In this document: piece after piece, positions 8,188-15,038 of the stretch
Position numbering within the stretch: position 1 is the stretch's first letter
Layout of the letters: each line of letters opens with the position of its first letter
Source: Bacteroides sp.
GTDB lineage: Bacteria > Bacteroidota > Bacteroidia > Bacteroidales > Muribaculaceae
Direction: 5' to 3'
DNA length: 61,171 nt
NCBI GenBank assembly: GCA_014802435.1
Contig: JAAVCG010000004.1
Span: forward strand, 1 to 61,171
Position numbers and translations under genes: made by a program
The notes under the pieces: model-generated
Seen by the model: only the letters and a program-made list of their open reading frames with translations
Database searches by the model: none
What the model was told of the DNA's origin: nothing

Positions 8188-9653
8188 TCGGCGCCGTCCT
8201 TGGTGTCCTTGACCTGGAAACCAATTTCGGCCATGCGGTTGCGAATGAGGTCACTCGTGGCCCAATCCTTCTTAGCCTTGCTTTCAGAGCGGATTTCAAG
8301 CAGCAGGTCAATGGCCTCCTCATAGGGCTTGAGGTTGACTCCGTCAGTGGCGCCTTCGGGCGGAAGAATGCCCATGATGTCAAAGAGATAATCGCTGAAC
8401 AGGCGCTTCATCAGGTCTATATCAGCCTGAGTGGCAGTGGCTTTGCCGTCGTTGATCTGGTTAATCATGCGGCAGAGGTCAAAGAGATGGCCAATGACGA
8501 TGGGAGTGTTCAGGTCATCGTCCATCGCTTCCTGTAATTTAGCCTCAAAGCCGTCGAGATTCAGCGTTGATTCCGCCGCGGGTTTGAGGTCCTGGAGGCG
8601 CTTCCATCCTTCAAGGATTCGCTTGAGGCCTTTTTCGGCGGCCTGGAGAGCGTCATTGCTGAAGTCAAGGGTGGAGCGATATTGCGCCATCAGGATAAAG
8701 AAGCGGATGGTCATCGGCGAATAGGGCTGCTCGAGTTTCTCGTGCGTGCCGTTGAAAAATTCGTCAAGGGTGATGAAGTTGCCGTAGCTTTTGCCCATTT
8801 TTTTGCCGTTGATGGTAATCATGTTGTTGTGCATCCAGTATCTAACGGCGTCATGTCCGTTATGGGCCACAGACTGGGCAATTTCACATTCATGATGAGG
8901 GAACATCAGGTCCATGCCTCCGCCATGAATGTCAAATGTCTCGCCAAGATATTTTTCGCCCATGGTGGAGCATTCCAGGTGCCAGCCCGGGAATCCTTCG
9001 CTCCAGGGTGAGGGCCAGTGCATTATGTGTTCGGGCGCGGCCTTTTTCCAGAGGGCAAAGTCGGCGGGATGATGCTTTTCAGACTGCCCGTCGAGTTCGC
9101 GGGTGTTAGAGAGCAGTTCGTCAATGTTGCGTCCGGAGAGTTTTCCGTAAGGGTGGTCACGGTTAAACTTGGGCACGTCAAAATATACTGAACCATCAGA
9201 AACATAAGCATATCCGGCATCGAGAATCTGCTGAACGTAAGCAATTTGCTCAATAATATGGCCGGAGGCGTGAGGTTCAATCGAGGGGGGCAACACGTTG
9301 AGTCGCTCCATGGCCTTATGGTAGCGGTTCAGATAGTGTTGAACCACTTCCATCGGCTCCAGTTGCTCCAGGCGGGCCTTCTTGGCGATTTTGTCCTCGC
9401 CCTCGTCGGCGTCGTTTTCCAGATGGCCTACGTCAGTGATGTTTCTGACATAGCGCACTTTATAACCTAAATAGGTCAGATAACGGAAAAGGACGTCGAA
9501 CGTAATGGCGGGACGGGCATGACCCAAATGGCCATCGCCGTAAACCGTCGGGCCACAGACGTACATGCCGACGCGCTCCGGATGAAGCGGCGTAAAGAGT
9601 TGCTTGGTTCGGCTGAGAGAGTTGTAGATTGTCAGGTTATTAGGTTTGATCAT
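8172..9653 (-). CDS. cysS: Cysteinyl-tRNA synthetase
   Basis: A 493-residue class I synthetase charging tRNA-Cys. The HIGH-type motif is HLGH (42-45) after the zinc ligand Cys33 in [11 protein letters not shown]. Other zinc ligands are visible around WHLECST (Cys228) and HHECEIA. The KMSKS-type loop is KKMGKSYGN (284-292). Length is typical and the protein looks complete. It is the first gene of the dense minus-strand array down to the NlpC/P60 gene. Upstream lies a low-complexity repeat block rather than a recognisable promoter. Confidence 0.97.
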   Translation of the reverse strand: MIKPNNLTIYNSLSRTKQLFTPLHPERVGMYVCGPTVYGDGHLGHARPAITFDVLFRYLTYLGYKVRYVRNITDVGHLENDADEGEDKIAKKARLEQLEPMEVVQHYLNRYHKAMERLNVLPPSIEPHASGHIIEQIAYVQQILDAGYAYVSDGSVYFDVPKFNRDHPYGKLSGRNIDELLSNTRELDGQSEKHHPADFALWKKAAPEHIMHWPSPWSEGFPGWHLECSTMGEKYLGETFDIHGGGMDLMFPHHECEIAQSVAHNGHDAVRYWMHNNMITINGKKMGKSYGNFITLDEFFNGTHEKLEQPYSPMTIRFFILMAQYRSTLDFSNDALQAAEKGLKRILEGWKRLQDLKPAAESTLNLDGFEAKLQEAMDDDLNTPIVIGHLFDLCRMINQINDGKATATQADIDLMKRLFSDYLFDIMGILPPEGATDGVNLKPYEEAIDLLLEIRSESKAKKDWATSDLIRNRMAEIGFQVKDTKDGAEWTLS

Positions 9654-9669
9654 TTGGGACGTTGTTTGG

Positions 9670-9872
9670 GTGTTTAAAGTTTAAAGCTTAAAGTTTAAGG
9701 CTTAAGGTTTGGGGTTTAAGGTTTAAGGCTTAAGGCTTAAGGTTTAAAGTTTAAAGTTTATGGTTTATGGTTCATGGTTAAATGATTCAACCACTGTTAA
9801 ACCACCGTTAAACAACTGTTCAACCACTGTTAAACTTTCAACCTTCAACCCTCAACTTTCAACCTTCAACCC
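9670..9872. repeat. Low-complexity block: 7-mer array plus 11-mer array with dyad symmetry
   Basis: From 9670 to 9777 heptads of the type GTTTAAG/GCTTAAG/GTTTAAA follow each other. From 9788 to 9831 come four exact-length 11-mers: CAACCACTGTT, AAACCACCGTT, AAACAACTGTT, CAACCACTGTT. From 9836 to 9872 come heptads of the opposite sense (CTTTCAA, CCTTCAA, CCCTCAA). The left and right flanks are thus reverse-complement families and could fold. The same units recur at 32149-32312 and in simpler form at 55838-55895. The block separates the DUF3467 gene from cysS. Confidence 0.8.
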
Positions 9873-9878
9873 CTAAGA

Positions 9879-10199
9879 TTAGGCCATGAACGGGTTGGGG
9901 ATGCCGCCGTTCTGGTTGGGGGCCTGCTTGGGCTGACGGGGTTTGATTTCGCCGAAGGTGTTTTCGTAGCGCTGCACGTTTTCAGCCAGGGCGTGGAGAA
10001 GCTGCTTGGCATTTTCCGGAGTCATGATGACGCGGGTCTGCACACGGGCCGGGTTCATGTTGGGCGCAACGGTGATGAAATCCATAAAGAATTCGTTGGG
10101 ACCATGGGCAATCATTGCCAGGTTGCAGTAGTTGCCTTTTGCTACTTCGGGAGAGAGTTCGATTTTGAGTTCTTGCTGTTGATTTTGATTCTGTGCCAT
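9879..10199 (-). CDS. DUF3467 family protein
   Basis: A 106-residue cytoplasmic protein of the DUF3467 family, widespread in Bacteroidetes and often found near RNA polymerase genes there (recalled). It begins with a Gln/Asn-rich tail (AQNQNQQQ), followed by a compact domain with ELSPEVAKGNYCNLAMIAHG and a helix ENAKQLLHALAENVQRYE. The C-terminus is Pro/Asn-rich. Function is unknown. It starts 27 bp after the NigD-like lipoprotein gene and probably shares its transcript. Confidence 0.8.
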   Translation of the reverse strand: MAQNQNQQQELKIELSPEVAKGNYCNLAMIAHGPNEFFMDFITVAPNMNPARVQTRVIMTPENAKQLLHALAENVQRYENTFGEIKPRQPKQAPNQNGGIPNPFMA

Positions 10200-10226
10200 T
10201 TTTGTTAGCGTGTTTTTTAGGTTAAT

Positions 10227-10880
10227 TTATTTAGTTAGTGTCATTTCGGCTTCTTGATTTTGATAATCGCGATAGATCACCTTGATGCCTTGACAGGTTT
10301 GCAGATTCCAAACGTCGGAAATGTCAAACGACAATACGGCAATTTTTCTGGAAGCCTCAATTGAATTATAATCCGTTTGATTGATTGCGAGATAGTAGAC
10401 GGGATAGGGGTCATCCTTAGTTGAGCTGAGCAGGGCAAACTTGACTGCGGCGCCGTTACCGGAGATGTAAGCCTCAATGTTGGCGTTGAAGTAAGGGCCG
10501 CTGCGCCAGTAGGTTACGGGTTGTGCGCCAATATTGCCCGTGATGGGCGCTTCAGTGGTTGCGGGAATCCAGCCTATTACGGGCGAGGCCTGCAGAAGCT
10601 GAATCGGTCCGTTAACTCCGTAGCTATCAGCCGTGTAGACGATGATTATTCTTTCTCCGGGCTTGATTACGTCTTCGTCAGGGAGCCAGTTGGCCGTCAG
10701 AGTGACCAGCGGCGCATCGTCGATGGTCTGAAACGTAAAGGTGGTCACCTGAGTGTCCTTATCCGTGCCTGCATAGGTTACCAGAGTGGTGTATTTCACC
10801 ACCGGTTCGTCATTATTGGCACTATTGCAGGCCGTCAGCGCCATCAGGAGCGCAAATATCAGGAGAAATTTCTTCATCAT
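10227..10880 (-). CDS. NigD-like lipoprotein
   Basis: About 217 residues from the ATG at 10880; a second ATG at 10877 gives 216. The signal peptide LLIFALLMALTACNS ends in a lipobox Cys. The body looks like the NigD-like family of Bacteroidales: an OB-like N-terminal part (TLVTYAGTDKDTQVTTF; PGERIIIVYTADSY) and a beta-rich C-terminus ending YRDYQNQEAEMTL. I reject the longer in-frame start at 10916 because a strong promoter lies inside that extension. Family assignment is moderate. Molecular role unknown. Confidence 0.7.
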   Translation of the reverse strand: MMKKFLLIFALLMALTACNSANNDEPVVKYTTLVTYAGTDKDTQVTTFTFQTIDDAPLVTLTANWLPDEDVIKPGERIIIVYTADSYGVNGPIQLLQASPVIGWIPATTEAPITGNIGAQPVTYWRSGPYFNANIEAYISGNGAAVKFALLSSTKDDPYPVYYLAINQTDYNSIEASRKIAVLSFDISDVWNLQTCQGIKVIYRDYQNQEAEMTLTK

Positions 10881-10885
10881 GACTG

Positions 10886-10917
10886 CAAATTTAATAATTT
10901 CCTTTGAAATAAGCAAA
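10886..10917 (-). promoter_or_regulatory. Strong Bacteroidales promoter, almost leaderless
   Basis: On the minus strand TTTG (10914-10917), a 20-base spacer and TAAATTTG (10886-10893) match the -33/-7 consensus exactly. The ATG at 10880 follows only 5 bases after the -7 box, so transcription should start about at the initiation codon. Confidence 0.72.
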
Positions 10918-10951
10918 TCAATTTGCCGTCAGAATGGCTCAATGGCAATTT

Positions 10952-11638
10952 TTAGAGCGCTTGGCGGCGGATAATCTGCCCGGCGGAATCTACCTCAAGG
11001 AGCATCGGAGTGGCCGAAAGTTGAGGAATGGCAACGGGGCCTTCAGGGAGGATGCCCTGCTTCCATGTGGCGGAATCATAGCGTGTGGCCTCGCGCCAGG
11101 TGTCCATTGCGGAGCTGATGAAGACGTCGCGCACCTGCTTTTTATGGGCGCGGATGGTGTCCATGACCGCCTTGGTCCGCTCATTGGCCGAGGAGGTGAA
11201 CACCCAGATTCCTTTTGCGTCCCAACATTCGGAAGTGTCGCGGCCGACGATGATTGCCGGGGCGATGAATTTTGCGGTGTCGGGGTCGGCAGTGAGTGTA
11301 TCGGTCAAGGTTGTTCCGACGCCGCTGATAATAGGGCCGTCGGGGGAGAAGGTGATTGAGATTTTCTCGCCGTTGAGGGCTTTGAAGCTGACGAGTTTGG
11401 CGCCGGAGGAGGTGAATACCTCTACGGTCGACGGCTCTGTTGCCGAGCCGGAGAATTGGACCTCCCCATTGACGGCGGTCGGCTCAATCAGCACCCGGTG
11501 GCCGTCAGGCTGGGTGTAAACAACGGTTAACTTCTGCGTTCCCAGGCTTTCCGAGTCAATTTTTACGCTAAATTTCTTCCCGCCGGAACAGGCGGCAAGA
11601 AGCAGCATTGAGAGCGCAAGGAGGAGCTTAGTCGGCAT
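10952..11638 (-). CDS. DUF4369-type lipoprotein with degenerate thioredoxin-like domain
   Basis: A 228-residue lipoprotein starting at the ATG at 11638 (lipobox LLLAAC, Cys17). Residues 22-115 resemble the DUF4369 N-terminal part of the intact TlpA lipoprotein at 40195-41232 (KFSVKID versus KFSLKVT). Residues 143-228 look like a thioredoxin fold: GIWVFTSSANERTKAV stands where a CxxC should be, and ATPMLLEVDSAGQII matches the cis-Pro strand. The two Cys are replaced by Asn152 and Thr155, so redox activity is unlikely. The start overlaps the luxS stop by 11 nt. A longer in-frame start inside luxS is rejected because it would bury the signal peptide. Confidence 0.75.
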   Translation of the reverse strand: MPTKLLLALSMLLLAACSGGKKFSVKIDSESLGTQKLTVVYTQPDGHRVLIEPTAVNGEVQFSGSATEPSTVEVFTSSGAKLVSFKALNGEKISITFSPDGPIISGVGTTLTDTLTADPDTAKFIAPAIIVGRDTSECWDAKGIWVFTSSANERTKAVMDTIRAHKKQVRDVFISSAMDTWREATRYDSATWKQGILPEGPVAIPQLSATPMLLEVDSAGQIIRRQAL

Positions 11639-12104
11639 AGCTGAGCGGGAGATTGGGATTTGCCAGATGAGAGAGATAACGCTCGGCCACTCTCCGGGCC
11701 TCCGGGAGGTCATTAAAGGTGTAATTTCCGCAGTCGGCAGCCGTGGCGCCCGGAATTTCGCCCTCAAAAGAGGCGATGAACTTAAACATGCGGGTCATCA
11801 GCGGGAGAATCTCGCGCGGCGTTACTTCGCCCTGAATCAGCAGGTAAGAGCCGGTGCAGCAGCCCATCGGTCCCCAATAGACAATGCGTGAGGCCCATTC
11901 GGGGTCATTGCGCAGAAACGTGGCGGCAAGATGCTCGATGGTGTGGAGCGCACGCGGGTCAATGGCCGGTTCGCGGTTAGGCGCGGTCATGCGGATGTCG
12001 AAGGTGGTGATGGCGTCGCCTGACGGGGTTCGGTCAGTGCGGCTCACGTAGATTCCCGGCTGCAGGCGCGTATGGTCAATGGTGAATGAGGGGATTTTCT
12101 TCAT
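11628..12104 (-). CDS. luxS: S-ribosylhomocysteine lyase (AI-2 synthesis)
   Basis: A 158-residue enzyme that cleaves S-ribosylhomocysteine to homocysteine and 4,5-dihydroxy-2,3-pentanedione, the AI-2 precursor. Metal ligands are HTIEH (His54, His58) and Cys125 in DCGNY. The catalytic Cys is in GPMGCCTG (Cys82). The N-terminal dimer segment SFTIDHTRLQPGIYVS is intact. It overlaps mtnN by ATGA, an arrangement that brings the two sequential enzymes of the pathway into one translational unit. Confidence 0.96.
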   Translation of the reverse strand: MKKIPSFTIDHTRLQPGIYVSRTDRTPSGDAITTFDIRMTAPNREPAIDPRALHTIEHLAATFLRNDPEWASRIVYWGPMGCCTGSYLLIQGEVTPREILPLMTRMFKFIASFEGEIPGATAADCGNYTFNDLPEARRVAERYLSHLANPNLPLSYAD

Positions 12105-12775
12105 AGGTTGCTCAGAAGGGCGGTTAGGATTTCAAATGTTTCCTGCGGGGCGGCCTCCCAGAAGGATTCATATTGGGCGCCATTATCTGAAACGCGTCCG
12201 GGAGTGTCAGAAATCACGCGCAGGCAGAAGAATGGCACTCCGAAGTGATGGCAGGTCTGGGCGAGGGCGCCGCTTTCCATGTCACATCCCAGCGCGTCAG
12301 GATAGATTTCAAGAATCCGGCTGACGGTTTCAGGCGAGTCGACAAAGACATCGCCGGAGGCCATGACGCCATATTTTATGCCATTTATTTCTTTCAGGGC
12401 GTTGATAGCCTCGGGGGCGGCGGGGAAGAGGCGGGGACATCCGGCGGCTTCTCCCGGGATAGTGCCGGGGCCACACCAAACGTCGTGATAGCCAACGGCT
12501 GAGGCGGCAACCACATCGAGCACCTCGGCGGCTCCCGTGCCTCCGGCCACTCCCGTGTTGATAACCAGTTGCGGCTCAAAGAGGCGAATCATGGCCGAGC
12601 AGCCCAGGGCGGCGTTGACTTTGCCAATGCCACATTTCATGACGCAGACCTGATGGCGAGCAATGGTGCCGCTATAAAAGGTAAAGCCCTCTTGAGTGAG
12701 GGATTCTTCGTTAGTAAGGAGCGGCAGGAGGAGGCGCAATTCCTTCTCCATCGCTACGATGATTCCAATTTTCAT
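12101..12775 (-). CDS. mtnN: 5'-methylthioadenosine/S-adenosylhomocysteine nucleosidase
   Basis: A 224-residue nucleosidase removing adenine from S-adenosylhomocysteine and methylthioadenosine. The N-terminus is MKIGIIVAMEKEL, and NTGVAGG precedes the nucleobase pocket. The ribose and catalytic residues are in CDMESGALAQ and RVISDTPG (catalytic Asp). It feeds S-ribosylhomocysteine to LuxS, encoded immediately downstream. It overlaps both neighbours by 4 nt: the kinase stop upstream and the luxS start downstream. Confidence 0.93.
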   Translation of the reverse strand: MKIGIIVAMEKELRLLLPLLTNEESLTQEGFTFYSGTIARHQVCVMKCGIGKVNAALGCSAMIRLFEPQLVINTGVAGGTGAAEVLDVVAASAVGYHDVWCGPGTIPGEAAGCPRLFPAAPEAINALKEINGIKYGVMASGDVFVDSPETVSRILEIYPDALGCDMESGALAQTCHHFGVPFFCLRVISDTPGRVSDNGAQYESFWEAAPQETFEILTALLSNL

Positions 12776-14886
12776 GCGTGGGGTGGGATTGTTAATACGA
12801 ATCGGGCGCCCGGTCCGGCATACTCGGTGTCAAGTTCAACTGTGGCGCTCAGAACGCGGGCCACGAGTTCGCAGACGCAGAGTCCCAGGCCGACTCCGGG
12901 AGTCGACGGGTCAAGTTTTTCAAAGCGTTTGAAGATATCGCGGGCCTTTCCGGCGGGGACACCTATGCCGGTGTCTGTTACGCGATAAACGGCGTAGCCT
13001 TCGGAGTCAACGTTGACGTCGAGGGTGATTGAGCCCCGGCGGGTGAACTTGGCGGCGTTATTGAGCAGGTTGAGCAGGATAATCTCAACTCGGCGCGCGT
13101 CGGTGTTGAAAATCGTTTTTTCGCCTCCGTTGGCCGGGATGAATTTGAGTTCCACTCCGTTTTGAACCTGCCCGGCGATTGATTCCAGGGCGAGTTCGCC
13201 AATGTTGTTGAGGTCAACCGGAGCGCGATTGACGGGCAATTCGTCATTTTCAGCCACGGCCAGTTCCTGCACGTCGGCAATCAGCCCCTGGAGCATCCTG
13301 ATGTTCATCGAGACTACTGACTTGAAGCGGTTCAGGTAAGGCTTATTGTCGTCAGGAGCATTGTCAATAATCATTTGAGAATACTCAATGATGGCATTAA
13401 TCGGGTTGGCAACCTCGTTGGTCAGATAGTTGACGAGCTGTGATTTGTCGGCAATGGCTTTTGCGGCCTTGTCACGTGCCTGCGAGAGTGATTCCGTCGT
13501 TTCGCGCAGATGGGTGGTTTCAGTTTCCAACCGGGCGTTAATCCGGGCCAGTTTGTGTTTCTGCTTGTTTTGGCGCACGGTCATCACGATGAATACTGTG
13601 ATGACGATTACTAAAAGCACCAGGGCAATGATGGCCAGGATGGTCACCAGATGTTCGCGCTTGCGGAGTTCTTCCTCATTGCTTTCGCGGAGCGACTGGA
13701 ATTGATAATTTATCTGCAATTCGCGCATGCGCTCGGCGGTTTTCATCTCAATGTATTCTTCAAGAATGTCGGCATACATGTTTGATGACTGCGCGAGCAC
13801 CTCCTCATTTCCGGTGGCGCGGGCGGCCTCGCGGGTGCGCCGCAGATAATATTTCTTGTCATAGAGCGTGCCGGCCCGCTGAACCAGGTGGGTCAGATAA
13901 GGGAGCGCCTGCTCATAATCGCCCTTCTTCATGTAGAGGGCCATTTCCGGGACGGGCATCTCCAGGATGTCGTTTTCAATGTCCTGATTTTTGGCGGCCA
14001 TCTCCTTGATATTGTCAAAGATTGATTGCACTTCCGCCTCAGAAAGCGCCGGATAACACTTCAACATTCGGCGCAGGCTGATGAACTTATGGAGAGTGAA
14101 GTCACGGAATTTGCGCCCGGTGTTTTTGTTTTTCTTTTCCATCCGGTCAATCGTGGAGAGGATTTTCTTGTCGGTGCTGACTGCTTTGTCAAATTGCTCA
14201 TTGCGCATATATGACATAGCTGCGGTGGAATAGAATTTATAGATAAGCGATTCGGCCTTGTCAGAGGGCAGACGCATGATTTCATGCTCCAGTTGGTCCA
14301 GATATTCCGTCAGGAAGGAGCCCTGAGTGAATCCCTGGATATAGTCGGCGAGCTTGAACATCCTGACTATGCGGTCATAGCTTGACATGGATTCAGCCTT
14401 GTCATGGTCATTCAGTTCGCTGATGAGGCGCTGTACCTCGTCAGAGAGTTCCCTTTCAGTCTGGAATCGGATAAGGAATGAGCTGAGACATTTGATGTGA
14501 CATTCGGCAAGGTCGCGTTCTTCCGATTCCGGGAGGAGATATAGCCGGGTGAGGGCCTTGTTATAGAGCACGGAGTCAGAATATTGGGCGCCGATTTCGC
14601 CGAATTTCAAACACATTTCGCGCTGAGTCTTAACGTCGCCGGCATTTTTGGCCGTCTGATAGAGCGCTTCGGCGGCATCGGTGCGGTCATAATAGGCCGA
14701 GAGGTCAAAAAGGTCGTAGAGCAGGGGGACACTGTCTTGCGCCGTGCGGGCCGCAGCCAGTTCGGCCTTGATGCTATCAACGATTTGATTGTGGCGCTCA
14801 GGCGTGAACATTGAAAGAGCAAAAGAGCAGGCGGTGGTGAAAACCATCGTCATTATGCTGATTATCAGTTTTTTAATGCTGCTCAT
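12772..14886 (-). CDS. TPR-type membrane sensor histidine kinase with Asn in place of the H-box His
   Basis: A 704-residue protein from the ATG at 14886. It has a signal-like N-terminus, a helical TPR-like periplasmic region of about 380 residues, one membrane span (about 413-436) and a coiled coil. A HisKA-type helix and a C-terminal HATPase domain follow. N box (NLLNNAAKFT), G1 (DTGIGVP) and G2 (GVGLGL) are all present. In the H box, however, the sequence is LTNEVANPINAI: the residue expected to be the phospho-accepting His is Asn490 (codon AAC at 13417-13419). Autophosphorylation on that site is therefore not possible. No response regulator gene is in the window. It is coupled to mtnN by a 4-nt overlap. 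Confidence 0.85.
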   Translation of the reverse strand: MSSIKKLIISIMTMVFTTACSFALSMFTPERHNQIVDSIKAELAAARTAQDSVPLLYDLFDLSAYYDRTDAAEALYQTAKNAGDVKTQREMCLKFGEIGAQYSDSVLYNKALTRLYLLPESEERDLAECHIKCLSSFLIRFQTERELSDEVQRLISELNDHDKAESMSSYDRIVRMFKLADYIQGFTQGSFLTEYLDQLEHEIMRLPSDKAESLIYKFYSTAAMSYMRNEQFDKAVSTDKKILSTIDRMEKKNKNTGRKFRDFTLHKFISLRRMLKCYPALSEAEVQSIFDNIKEMAAKNQDIENDILEMPVPEMALYMKKGDYEQALPYLTHLVQRAGTLYDKKYYLRRTREAARATGNEEVLAQSSNMYADILEEYIEMKTAERMRELQINYQFQSLRESNEEELRKREHLVTILAIIALVLLVIVITVFIVMTVRQNKQKHKLARINARLETETTHLRETTESLSQARDKAAKAIADKSQLVNYLTNEVANPINAIIEYSQMIIDNAPDDNKPYLNRFKSVVSMNIRMLQGLIADVQELAVAENDELPVNRAPVDLNNIGELALESIAGQVQNGVELKFIPANGGEKTIFNTDARRVEIILLNLLNNAAKFTRRGSITLDVNVDSEGYAVYRVTDTGIGVPAGKARDIFKRFEKLDPSTPGVGLGLCVCELVARVLSATVELDTEYAGPGARFVLTIPPHA

Positions 14887-14934
14887 AATGCGGAATAATG
14901 TCAATGTGGTAAAATATCTAACACAAAATTGTTG

Positions 14935-14966
14935 CAAAGTTATAACAAATTATTCACATCGCCAAA
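14935..14966 (-). promoter_or_regulatory. Promoter of the kinase-mtnN-luxS operon
   Basis: On the minus strand TTTG (14963-14966), a 20-base spacer and TAACTTTG (14935-14942) give a full consensus match. Predicted start is near 14930, leaving a leader of about 44 nt before the ATG at 14886. Confidence 0.75.
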
Positions 14967-14976
14967 TTTTTTGAGC

Positions 14977-15016
14977 AAAAAAACGCTCACCTCATCCGCG
15001 CGGGATGAAGTGAGCG
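14977..15016 (-). terminator. Rho-independent terminator of the LRR protein gene
   Basis: CGCTCAC-TCATCC and GGATGA-GTGAGCG (14984-15016) form a long GC-rich stem with a short GCGC loop and one bulge. On the minus strand it is followed by seven U residues (A run at 14977-14983). It lies about 20 bases past the stop at 15039. Confidence 0.85.
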
Positions 15017-15038
15017 CCTTATTTTCAGTGTGAGGGAA

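Noticed and set aside
9670-9872. Factor-independent terminator upstream of cysS
   Set aside because: The arms are imperfect, AT-rich and long with no U tract; better described as a repeat block.
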